Below, one piece after another: positions 29,661 to 36,917 of a stretch of DNA of 64,000 bases (positions within the stretch are counted from its first letter, which is position 1; each line of letters begins with the position of its first letter). Made by a program: the position numbers and the translations under genes. Location: assembly GCF_004362245.1 (NCBI RefSeq), contig NZ_SNWM01000003.1:310001-374000 (forward strand), given 5' to 3'. A model generated the notes under the pieces. That model saw only the letters and a program-made list of their open reading frames with translations. It did no database searches and was not told where the DNA came from. This stretch comes from Pedobacter duraquae. Lineage in GTDB: Bacteria; Bacteroidota; Bacteroidia; Sphingobacteriales; Sphingobacteriaceae.

Positions 29661-30233
29661 ATGAATATAACTGATAAATTCTTTTTGCGCCTGATCTGGG
29701 TTGTTACCGCAGTAGTACTTACTGTTGTGATCATTTTAAAGCTTGCTCCGGCGCCGCAACCTATTCCGTCGTTCGTTTATGTGCTGCCACATCTAATTGG
29801 CGGTATTAACGCCCTATGCTCGGTCCTGCTAATCCTGTCCCTGATCTTCATCAAGAAGAAGAATATCCAGGCACATAAGGTGACGAATGTAATTACATTC
29901 TGCCTGTCTGCCATCTTCCTAATATTTTATATCATTTTCCACTTATATGAGAAAGATACTAAGTTTGGCGATATTGATCACAATGGTGTGTTATCAGCTG
30001 CCGAAGCTGCATCTGTAGGCGCGGTCCGGTACATCTATTACGTTATTTTGCTTACCCACATTTTGCTGGCCATCGTTGTATTACCGCTTATTCTGGTTAG
30101 CTTTTTACGCGGGTTTAACATGCAGATTGAGAAACACCGCAAAATTGTGCGCTGGGCTTATCCTGTGTGGTTATATGTAGCCGTAACAGGTGTGATTGTC
30201 TATCTGATGATTTCTCCATATTATAATTTTTGA
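29661..30233 (+). CDS. DUF420 membrane protein with an EF-hand-like loop
   Basis: DUF420 proteins (CtaM/YozB in Bacillus) are needed for activity of caa3-type oxidases. This 190-residue protein has five helices (about 10-29, 42-65, 75-95, 122-148, 165-184) and the family's histidines (His94 in IIFHLYEKDTKFG, His133 in LLTHILL). Between TKFG and VRYIYY, where DUF420 proteins normally have a short Gly turn, it carries D104-I-D106-H-N108-G109-V-L-S112-A-A-E115. This fits all positions of a canonical 12-residue EF-hand calcium loop. Last gene of the ctaA operon; a new promoter follows. Confidence 0.88.
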   Translation: MNITDKFFLRLIWVVTAVVLTVVIILKLAPAPQPIPSFVYVLPHLIGGINALCSVLLILSLIFIKKKNIQAHKVTNVITFCLSAIFLIFYIIFHLYEKDTKFGDIDHNGVLSAAEAASVGAVRYIYYVILLTHILLAIVVLPLILVSFLRGFNMQIEKHRKIVRWAYPVWLYVAVTGVIVYLMISPYYNF

Positions 30234-30254
30234 AACGTTTTTTCGTTTTATATG

Positions 30255-30262
30255 TATATTTG
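30255..30262 (+). promoter_or_regulatory. promoter of the CxxC protein/DUF2461/OmpA-like operon
   Basis: TATATTTG matches TAnnTTTG; TTTG at 30229-30232 gives a -33 box 22 bp upstream. The ATG follows 47 bp later. Confidence 0.65.
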
Positions 30263-30309
30263 AGCATAGGAGAAGATTGATCAATTTTCCTCCATCGTAA
30301 AATAAGTCA

Positions 30310-30564
30310 ATGAAAAAATTAGTCTATATCTTTTTACTGGTAATTGCAATTAGTGCTGGGCAGTCGGCTCCGGTCCAGGCACAATGTGCCATGTGCACCA
30401 TCAGTGCCGAGCAGGGTGTAAAGAACGGTAATACGCAAGCCAAAGGTCTAAACACAGGCGTACTTTACCTGATGGCCATTCCTTATTTACTTATCGGAAG
30501 TTTAGGCGCACTTTGGTATTTCAAATTCCGTAAAAAATCAACTCCAAGCCTGGGCCATGATTAA
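30310..30564 (+). CDS. small exported CxxC membrane protein
   Basis: An 84-residue protein with a signal peptide (cleavage near PVQA, residue 24), an immediate Cys26-Ala-Met-Cys29 motif, a hydrophilic middle (SAEQGVKNGNTQAKGLNTG) and one membrane helix (about 50-73) ending in a basic FKFRKK anchor. The CxxC would face the periplasm close to the membrane. I do not recognise a named family; similar small proteins occur beside oxidase genes in this phylum, so a copper or haem-handling role is possible but not shown. Its 3' end overlaps the next gene by 8 nt. Confidence 0.7.
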   Translation: MKKLVYIFLLVIAISAGQSAPVQAQCAMCTISAEQGVKNGNTQAKGLNTGVLYLMAIPYLLIGSLGALWYFKFRKKSTPSLGHD

Positions 30565-31225
30565 ACGGGACACGCTTCATTTTTTAAAAGAAGTTGACCA
30601 GAATAACAATAGAGAATGGTTTGCACTGAATAAAGACAGGTATGAGGAGGCTAAAGCAGATCTTATTCAGTTTATAACTGATCTGATCCCGCTGCTTGCA
30701 AAGACCGACCCTGTTTTTTCTATCGATACACCAGCAAAAAAATGTCTGCTCCGGATTTACAGGGATGTCAGATTCAGCAAAAATAAAGATCCTTACAAAA
30801 CGAATTATGGTATTTACTTTGCCCCAATTGGTAAGCATGTAAATCAACCTGGATATTATCTGCATTTGCAGCCCGGTAAATCTTTCTTCGCAGGAGGATA
30901 TTGGCAGCCAGCGGCGGCAGACCTTAAGCAAATCAGGGAAGAGATTGACTATAATGGAGCGGAATTTAGAGCTATTGTAGAAGATGAAGCATTTACAAGG
31001 CTTTTTCAGTTAACCCGGGAAGACACTTTAAAAAATGCGCCGAAGGGTTACGATATTGATAATCCTTTAATAGATATACTTAAGCTTAAAAGCTTTGAAG
31101 CCGTGTATCCGCTTAAAGATGAAGAACTTTTTAAACCAGGTATTTCCAATAAAATTGATATCGCTTTTAAGACCGTTTACCCGCTGATTTCTTTTCTGAG
31201 AACTGCGGTTGCTGACAGCAATTAA
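30557..31225 (+). CDS. DUF2461 family protein
   Basis: A 222-residue cytosolic protein of the DUF2461 (TIGR02453) family. Typical stretches are FLKEVDQNNNREWFALNKDRYEEAK at the N-terminus, RIYRDVRFSKNKDPYKTNYG, and YYLHLQPGKSFFAGGYWQP. No catalytic residues are known for the family. It overlaps the upstream CxxC membrane protein by 8 nt and is followed by the OmpA-like gene after 26 bp, so the three are likely one transcript. Confidence 0.85.
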   Translation: MIKRDTLHFLKEVDQNNNREWFALNKDRYEEAKADLIQFITDLIPLLAKTDPVFSIDTPAKKCLLRIYRDVRFSKNKDPYKTNYGIYFAPIGKHVNQPGYYLHLQPGKSFFAGGYWQPAAADLKQIREEIDYNGAEFRAIVEDEAFTRLFQLTREDTLKNAPKGYDIDNPLIDILKLKSFEAVYPLKDEELFKPGISNKIDIAFKTVYPLISFLRTAVADSN

Positions 31226-31251
31226 ACAGCCGAAAGGCCAAATAGATATAC

Positions 31252-32094
31252 ATGAAAAAACTTAGCTTAATCCTAGCCCTCGCTTTATTTTGCAGCGCTT
31301 TTAGTGCATGCCGTGTCCTTTCAACAAAAAAGTATAACGCCATGCTTGCCAAACAGGATTCATTGAATAATGGTTGGACAGAATCACAGTTAAAAAATGA
31401 AGAGCTGGAACGACTGCTCAACAAACTCAGAAAAGATACTTCCAATATCAATGGGCAATTGGCAGATCTTAGAGGTCGCTATGCTGATATGGATGCAAAC
31501 TACGCTAAGTTGCGCAGTAACAGCTCATCTGAGATCAACAAATTGTCGGATGACCTTAAGAAGCGCGAGCAGCGTTTAAAGGAGGTAGAAGAGGTATTGC
31601 GTAAACGTGATGAGGCTACCAATCAGTTGAAAGAGAAATTGCAGCAGGCCCTGCTTGGTTTCACTAAGAATGGGTTGACCGTCGAGATCAAAAATGGAAA
31701 AGTATATGTGTCGCTAACAGATAAATTGCTTTTCCCTTCTGGAAGTATCGTCATCGATGAAAAAGGCAAGCAGGCATTGACGCAATTGGCTAATGTTTTA
31801 AAGCTACAACCAGAAATCAATATCGCTGTTGAAGGCCACACAGATACCCAAAAGGTAAACAACCTTGGTCAGATTAAAGATAACTGGGATCTAAGTGTAC
31901 TCCGGTCAACATCTGTAGTGCGTTACCTAACGGAAGTTGAAAAGGTTGAAAGTGTACGGATGACCGCTACGGGTAAAGGAGAATTCCAGCCATTGGGGCC
32001 AAATACTACGGCTGACGGAAGAAGCAAGAATCGAAGAATTGAAATTGTACTCTCTCCAAAACTGGATGAGCTGTACGACCTCATCAAACAATAA
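31252..32094 (+). CDS. OmpA-family lipoprotein with coiled coil
   Basis: A 280-residue outer-membrane lipoprotein. The signal ends in the lipobox SAFSAC; residues about 35-130 form a long charged coiled coil (ELERLLNKLRKDTSNINGQL and after); residues about 140-275 are an OmpA/MotB peptidoglycan-binding domain with VEGHTDTQ, NWDLSVLRSTSVVRYL and GRSKNRRIEI, which include the Asp and Arg that bind diaminopimelate. It should link the outer membrane to peptidoglycan across the periplasm. Last gene of its operon, with a strong terminator. Confidence 0.92.
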   Translation: MKKLSLILALALFCSAFSACRVLSTKKYNAMLAKQDSLNNGWTESQLKNEELERLLNKLRKDTSNINGQLADLRGRYADMDANYAKLRSNSSSEINKLSDDLKKREQRLKEVEEVLRKRDEATNQLKEKLQQALLGFTKNGLTVEIKNGKVYVSLTDKLLFPSGSIVIDEKGKQALTQLANVLKLQPEINIAVEGHTDTQKVNNLGQIKDNWDLSVLRSTSVVRYLTEVEKVESVRMTATGKGEFQPLGPNTTADGRSKNRRIEIVLSPKLDELYDLIKQ

Positions 32095-32134
32095 AATAAA
32101 AGGGAGCACCGATCACGATGCTCCCTTTTATTTT
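32093..32134. terminator. bidirectional terminator between OmpA-like gene and rfbC
   Basis: Perfect 16-bp arms AAAATAAAAGGGAGCA and TGCTCCCTTTTATTTT with a 10-nt loop. A/T-rich outer ends give a U-run on either strand, so it serves both converging genes. Confidence 0.9.
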
Positions 32135-32148
32135 ATGGGTATGTATTG

Positions 32149-32703
32149 TTAAAAAGGGCTGCTGAAATCTGCAAATGCAGGAAGAATAAGATCTTTTTCA
32201 GATAGTAGTAATTCCGACGGATCCAGGGTGGCACTCCAGTTGATATTCAAAGTGGGATCGTTCCAGATTACGCCAATTTCAGATTCTTTATCATAGTAGT
32301 TGGTAACCTTATAGGTGAAGATCGTATCATCTTCCAGGGTTAAAAAACCATGAAGAAATCCAGGTGGTATCCATAGCTGTTTATGGTTGTCACCACTAAG
32401 CTCAATACTGAAGTGTTGTCCGTATGTTGGCGATCCTTTTCTTGCATCTACTGCAACATCAAGTACACTTCCCTGTATTACACGTACCAGTTTGCCTTGG
32501 GCAAAAGGTGCTTTTTGTGCATGTAACCCCCTAAGCGTTCCCTTTTGAGAGAAACTTTGGTTGTCTTGTACAAACGTGGCATGGATACCTGCAGCTTCAA
32601 AGTTTTTGGCACTATAACTTTCGTAAAAATAGCCTCTGTTGTCTTTCCAGACTTTTGGTTCAATTACAAAGAGATCTGCAATTGGCGTTGATGTAATGTT
32701 CAT
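32149..32703 (-). CDS. rfbC: dTDP-4-dehydrorhamnose 3,5-epimerase
   Basis: Third step of dTDP-L-rhamnose synthesis, used for surface polysaccharide. At 184 residues it has the usual length. Motifs: FVQDNQSFSQKGTLRGLHAQ with the catalytic His, VRVIQGSVLDVAVDARKGSPTYG, and WIPPGFLHGFLTL of the cupin core; the catalytic Tyr region is in YKVTNYYDKESE. The other rhamnose genes are not in the window. It lies 7 bp after the DUF4286 gene and is probably co-transcribed with it. Confidence 0.95.
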   Translation of the reverse strand: MNITSTPIADLFVIEPKVWKDNRGYFYESYSAKNFEAAGIHATFVQDNQSFSQKGTLRGLHAQKAPFAQGKLVRVIQGSVLDVAVDARKGSPTYGQHFSIELSGDNHKQLWIPPGFLHGFLTLEDDTIFTYKVTNYYDKESEIGVIWNDPTLNINWSATLDPSELLLSEKDLILPAFADFSSPF

Positions 32704-32710
32704 AATAAGT

Positions 32711-33013
32711 TTAGTCGATATATTCCATTAGGGTACGAAAAGCTACATACCTGTCTTTGAAGCGTTCATTAAGTTCGTGTTGCAAGGCCGGAGCGAAGTT
32801 AGCCTGGTAGCTCTCATAGTCTTCTATAGTTTCGGCCACGTACTGGGCGCAGAAAGTAACTCCTTCGTTTGGCGAATCTACAACCCGCAATAGTCTGTTT
32901 GAAATAAATTTACCTGTGGCCATCACTTCTGGGATATGTGATTCCTGCATCCATTGCTGCCATTCATCTGCTGCAGCATCATCAAGTATTAAAGTAACAT
33001 TATATAAATACAT
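32711..33013 (-). CDS. DUF4286 family protein
   Basis: A 100-residue cytosolic protein with a ferredoxin-like (alpha/beta) pattern; MYLYNVTLILDD, the segment EWQQWMQESHIPEVMATGKF and ERFKDRYVAFRTLMEYI match DUF4286 of Bacteroidota. Function unknown. It is between a TPR protein gene (14 bp) and rfbC (7 bp). A TATCTTTA element ends 4 nt before its ATG, so it may also have its own start of transcription. Confidence 0.85.
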   Translation of the reverse strand: MYLYNVTLILDDAAADEWQQWMQESHIPEVMATGKFISNRLLRVVDSPNEGVTFCAQYVAETIEDYESYQANFAPALQHELNERFKDRYVAFRTLMEYID

Positions 33014-33017
33014 AGTG

Positions 33018-33025
33018 TAAAGATA
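33018..33025 (-). promoter_or_regulatory. variant -7 element before DUF4286
   Basis: On the minus strand TATCTTTA, one base from TAnnTTTG, exactly 4 nt before the ATG. It may be an internal promoter of the TPR-DUF4286-rfbC run; the mismatch makes it uncertain. Confidence 0.35.
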
Positions 33026-33027
33026 AA

Positions 33028-34845
33028 TTATGTTCCTGTATTATCACCTCTTAATTTTCTAAAACGGGCACGGGCCTCTGTCGTGTACATGCTACCGGGA
33101 AATTCATTGATCAGGCGTTGGTATAGTGTACTGGCCTCAGTGGTATTATGCAATTGGGTTTCGTATACATCGCCAAGGGTAAAGATTGCATCATCGATCC
33201 ATAAACTCTGCGGGAAGTTCGTGATAAGCTGCTGAAGCGCTAATGTAGCTTTGTCTACAGCGGCTGTTTTCAGAAATATTCTGGATTTGGCCATGAGTAT
33301 GTCGTCATCAAGCGTGTTTTTTGGGTATTTAACACTGATGCTATCTAGTTTTAGCAATGCTTTTTCCGGAAGGTTTCTGAAGTTTAGCAGTTCCGCATCC
33401 GCATACATTTTCAAAGCGAGACTGTCAGCACTGCTCTGCGTATTATCGGAGATCAGGAGACTAAGATTTAGGGCGTCGTTGGCAATAAGTTGCGACGTCG
33501 ATGCTTTCAATACATCGGCCTGAGATTTAGCATAACTAAAATTTCCCTGATAAAAAGATAGTTTTGCCGATCGGAATCTCGCTTCGTTCCCTATAATCTG
33601 GTTTTCAAAATCAGCAGCCACCTGCTCAAACATAAGGATTGCTTCCCAAGGCTGACCGGTTAATATATAGATATCACCGAGATCCAGTTTCAGCTGACCC
33701 TTTTCTGAGGCCGATACACCCTGGATCTTTAAGGCATCTTCCAATCCTGCTTCGGCCTGCGGTAAACTGTCCAGGTAATAGGCCTGAAGATTTGATAGTC
33801 GCTTTAGTGCCTGAAGCGTCTGCGTATTCTTTCCCGAGTTCTGCAAAAGGGCCCGGTATAAACTCGCAACTTCGGTTAGCGCCTTGCGGTCTGTTTTTCC
33901 GGTAATCGCGATGCTATATTTAACATTTATGAGTTCCATTCTGGAGGGCAGGTAGTAGGGGCTGCTTTGGCCCTTAGCAACAAGATATTCATAAGCGGAT
34001 ATGGCCGTGTTGTAAGCCCCGTTAGCTGCAAAGATACCTGCATTCTGATATAGACTAAGGCCCTCGCCCTGCAGTCTTGTATCCTGAGCAATGAGTTGCT
34101 TCAATGCCATGTCGTAGTTTTTCTGCTGCAGGTACTGCCAGATTAACAAATTGACAAGTACTTCTTCATCAGGATTTTTCTGCAGTTTTTTAAGCAGGGC
34201 AGTCTGAAGAACTACATAGTCTGCATCTTCTTCAAATATTGAGGATAAAATGTTCTGTGCCTGCGGCAGAAGTTGAGGTACTGCAGGCAGCGTATTCAGA
34301 TATTCGGCAATCAGCCGGGCTTTGTCTTTCCTGAATCTGAAAAGGCTCAGTAACTCATAATTGAATGCCTGGGGATTATTTAGTTTTTTTCTTCCCTGTT
34401 CAAAAGCGGCGATAGCCAGGTCGTATGCTTCAAACTGGTAAAAGCTGTTGGCAAGTTCCCGAATCTTAAATTCGTCATTCGGTAAGGAAGCCAGTACGGT
34501 ATTGAAGATCTTGGAAGCCTTATCACCATCGCCTTTCTCCTGCAGAATCCTACCAGCGGCGATCAGGTATTTTGCATTTCCAGGAAAAGTGCTCAGCTGT
34601 CTTTTTACCATCTGTGTGGCCACATCAAACTGTTTGGTCTTAAGCAAGCTATTCAGATAATTGTCAAAATATCTGTCATCCTGGGATTGTTCGAACAACC
34701 GCTGGTATACTACAACGGCCTTCTCATAGTCGCCCTTCTCATACAAACGATAAGCAGCCATGTCGTCGTTATCGAACTGAGCAAAGCTGAAAAAGCTTTG
34801 TGAAACTAAATACAGGAAGATAAGCAGGACTTTGCGCATAGACAT
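33028..34845 (-). CDS. exported tetratricopeptide-repeat protein
   Basis: A 605-residue periplasmic or outer-membrane-facing protein. The start at 34845 (MSMRKVLLIFLYLVSQSFFSFAQ) gives a good signal peptide; an upstream in-frame ATG would bury it. The rest is almost wholly paired helices of the TPR type (for example YEKGDYEKAVVVYQRLFEQS near residue 35 and a final block near 550-590 resembling YbgF/BamD repeats: DVYETQLHNTTEASTLYQRL). Such proteins are scaffolds for envelope complexes. It is transcribed divergently from the pseudo-peptidase/two-component operon; a perfect 16-bp dyad lies between them. Confidence 0.85.
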   Translation of the reverse strand: MSMRKVLLIFLYLVSQSFFSFAQFDNDDMAAYRLYEKGDYEKAVVVYQRLFEQSQDDRYFDNYLNSLLKTKQFDVATQMVKRQLSTFPGNAKYLIAAGRILQEKGDGDKASKIFNTVLASLPNDEFKIRELANSFYQFEAYDLAIAAFEQGRKKLNNPQAFNYELLSLFRFRKDKARLIAEYLNTLPAVPQLLPQAQNILSSIFEEDADYVVLQTALLKKLQKNPDEEVLVNLLIWQYLQQKNYDMALKQLIAQDTRLQGEGLSLYQNAGIFAANGAYNTAISAYEYLVAKGQSSPYYLPSRMELINVKYSIAITGKTDRKALTEVASLYRALLQNSGKNTQTLQALKRLSNLQAYYLDSLPQAEAGLEDALKIQGVSASEKGQLKLDLGDIYILTGQPWEAILMFEQVAADFENQIIGNEARFRSAKLSFYQGNFSYAKSQADVLKASTSQLIANDALNLSLLISDNTQSSADSLALKMYADAELLNFRNLPEKALLKLDSISVKYPKNTLDDDILMAKSRIFLKTAAVDKATLALQQLITNFPQSLWIDDAIFTLGDVYETQLHNTTEASTLYQRLINEFPGSMYTTEARARFRKLRGDNTGT

Positions 34846-34922
34846 TTTATTCTGTAACGTTAAAATTAGTATTTTAAATGTTACCAAGTTTATATTTCGA
34901 TTGCTTTAAATATCATTAATTT

Positions 34923-34938
34923 GAGATTATGTAATCTC
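34923..34938. promoter_or_regulatory. 16-bp dyad between divergent TPR and pseudo-peptidase genes
   Basis: GAGATTATGTAATCTC: perfect 7-bp arms around TG. It is 78 bp before the start of the TPR gene and 57 bp before the -7 box of the S9-like operon, a fitting place for a dimeric regulator. Confidence 0.4.
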
Positions 34939-34994
34939 GATGCAGAGTAAGTAACAATGTTGGTGTATTGTCCCAATGGCGAGCTAGTGTTGTG

Positions 34995-35002
34995 TACTTT
35001 TG
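34995..35002 (+). promoter_or_regulatory. promoter of the pseudo-peptidase/two-component operon
   Basis: TACTTTTG (-7) with TTG at 34968-34970 as a possible -33 box. It lies 13 nt before the tandem ATGs at 35016/35019 and inside the longer frame that opens at 34968, so it rules that earlier start out. Confidence 0.6.
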
Positions 35003-35015
35003 TAAGCTATTTAAT

Positions 35016-36908
35016 ATGATGAACGGGTATAAGAAATTTTTATGGTTTGCTTTATTGCCGCTATGGTTTGCCTGCAAACCTGGCAAGGGTAAACTTATTC
35101 CTGTAAACGATTTCTTTAAATCACAGGATAAAGTGTCCTTCGCATTATCGCCTAATGGGAAGACATTGTCTTACCTTAAGCTGACGGATAAGGTTCAGAA
35201 TATCTTTATTGAGAACACTGAGGGCGGAGAATCTGTTCAGGTAACAAAACTTTCTGAAAAGGGAGTAGGCTTTTATTTTTGGGTGAGTGATAATGAGCTG
35301 ATCTATTATAAAGATAAACAAGGGCCAGGGCGGCAATCAGATGTATTTATCATTGATAAATCAGGAAATAACCAGCGACAGCTTAATGATAACGCCAAGA
35401 GCAGAATGCGCGTGTTAAAGGATCAGCTGATCGATAATAAATATCTGCTCGTATCATCAAATAAGCGCGATTCTACGGTATTCGATGTGTACAGGCTTAA
35501 CGTGAGGGACGGTAAGATGGAGATGGCAGCCAGAAATCCAGGGAATATTACGGACTGGATTACGGATTCAAAAGGTAAACTCAGGTTGGCTACATCCAGT
35601 GATGGGGTGAATGAAACACTACTTTACCGCGAGAATGAAAACATGGCTTTTACGCCTATTCTGACTAATAACTTCAAGACCACGTTAAAGCCAATTGCCT
35701 TTGCTGAAACACGGCCACATACGATTTATGCAATATCCAGTGTAAACAGGGATAAAAATGCATTGGTGGAGCTGGATTGTAATACGGGTAAAGAAACGCG
35801 TGTGCTTTTTGCTAACGATACACTCAACGTTGTAGACGCACAGTACTCCAGAAATAAGAAACGAATGGCCTTCGTTGTATGTGAAACATGGAAAAAAGAG
35901 AAATTCTATCTTGATGATACAGTAAAAGCTTTTTATGCTAAGCTAGATAAGCTGCTGCCAAAAACAGAGTCTCGAATCATTGACCGCGATAAGGCAGAGA
36001 ACGTGTTTATCGTGCGGACATTTACGGACAAAAACCCGGGGTCTTACTACCTGTATTTTGCCGATAAAGGCGTAATCAGGAAACTCAGTGATTTCAATTC
36101 CGCTATTCGCGAAGAGCAGATGAGTGAAATGAAACCAATTTCCTTCATCTCCAGAGATGGGCTTAAAATTAACGGCTATCTAACAATGCCGATTAACAGG
36201 CCAACGAAAAACTTACCTGTTGTTGTATTACCACACAATGGCCCTGGAAACAGAAATACCTGGGGCTATAATGCCGAAGTTCAATTTCTGGCGAGCAGGG
36301 GTTATGCGGTGTTTCAGGTTAATTTCAGAGGATCATCTGGCTATGGCAAGGAGTTTATGGCCGCAGGCTTTAAGCAGTGGGGAGGAAAGATCAATAATGA
36401 TATCAACGACGGCGTAAATTGGCTGATTAAACAACATATTGCTAATCCAAAGAGAATTGGGATTTATGGGGTAGGCCTGGGTGGTTATCTGGCATTGAAC
36501 AGTGTCTACTCAAGTCCGGGTTTGTATAATTGTGCAGCATCAAATTCTGGTGTAATCAACTTATTTAGTTATCTGAAAGCTGTACCGCCATTTTTGAAAA
36601 CTAATTTACAGATGTACTATACCATTATCGGTAATCCCGATACTGAAGTAGATTACATGCGCCAGGCATCACCCGTCTTTCATTCAGATAAAATAGATGT
36701 TCCGGTATTTATTGCTCAGAGTCCAAAGGATCAATGGGTGAATTCAGGAGAAGTTATTCAGTTTGTAAAGGAATTAAAGAAGAAAAATGTCAACGTCACC
36801 TATTTTGAAAAGGATAAGGAGTCTTTTCCTATTCCGAATGAGGAAAGCCGTCAACATTTATACGTAGCTTTAGAACAATTTCTGGACGTCAACCTGAAAA
36901 AGAAATAG
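35016..36908 (+). CDS. S9 prolyl-oligopeptidase-like lipoprotein, catalytically dead
   Basis: A 630-residue lipoprotein (signal ending LWFAC) with an N-terminal beta-propeller (about 30-380) and a C-terminal alpha/beta-hydrolase domain (about 385-630; GYLTMPINRP, VVLPHNGPGNRNTWG, FRGSSGYGKEF). The nucleophile elbow, normally GxSxGG, reads G-V-Gly487-L-G-G, so the Ser is lost. The catalytic His in the usual GHGF is replaced (K-Glu602-S-F), while the Asp remains in SPKDQWV. Losing Ser and His means no peptidase activity. It is first in an operon with a histidine kinase (9 bp) and a response regulator, suggesting a periplasm-facing binding or sensing partner. Confidence 0.88.
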   Translation: MMNGYKKFLWFALLPLWFACKPGKGKLIPVNDFFKSQDKVSFALSPNGKTLSYLKLTDKVQNIFIENTEGGESVQVTKLSEKGVGFYFWVSDNELIYYKDKQGPGRQSDVFIIDKSGNNQRQLNDNAKSRMRVLKDQLIDNKYLLVSSNKRDSTVFDVYRLNVRDGKMEMAARNPGNITDWITDSKGKLRLATSSDGVNETLLYRENENMAFTPILTNNFKTTLKPIAFAETRPHTIYAISSVNRDKNALVELDCNTGKETRVLFANDTLNVVDAQYSRNKKRMAFVVCETWKKEKFYLDDTVKAFYAKLDKLLPKTESRIIDRDKAENVFIVRTFTDKNPGSYYLYFADKGVIRKLSDFNSAIREEQMSEMKPISFISRDGLKINGYLTMPINRPTKNLPVVVLPHNGPGNRNTWGYNAEVQFLASRGYAVFQVNFRGSSGYGKEFMAAGFKQWGGKINNDINDGVNWLIKQHIANPKRIGIYGVGLGGYLALNSVYSSPGLYNCAASNSGVINLFSYLKAVPPFLKTNLQMYYTIIGNPDTEVDYMRQASPVFHSDKIDVPVFIAQSPKDQWVNSGEVIQFVKELKKKNVNVTYFEKDKESFPIPNEESRQHLYVALEQFLDVNLKKK

Positions 36909-36917
36909 CTCAACCTA

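Noticed and set aside
34968-35015. Upstream start for the S9-like gene
   Set aside because: It lies before the TACTTTTG promoter and would spoil the lipoprotein signal peptide; ATG at 35016/35019 fits both.
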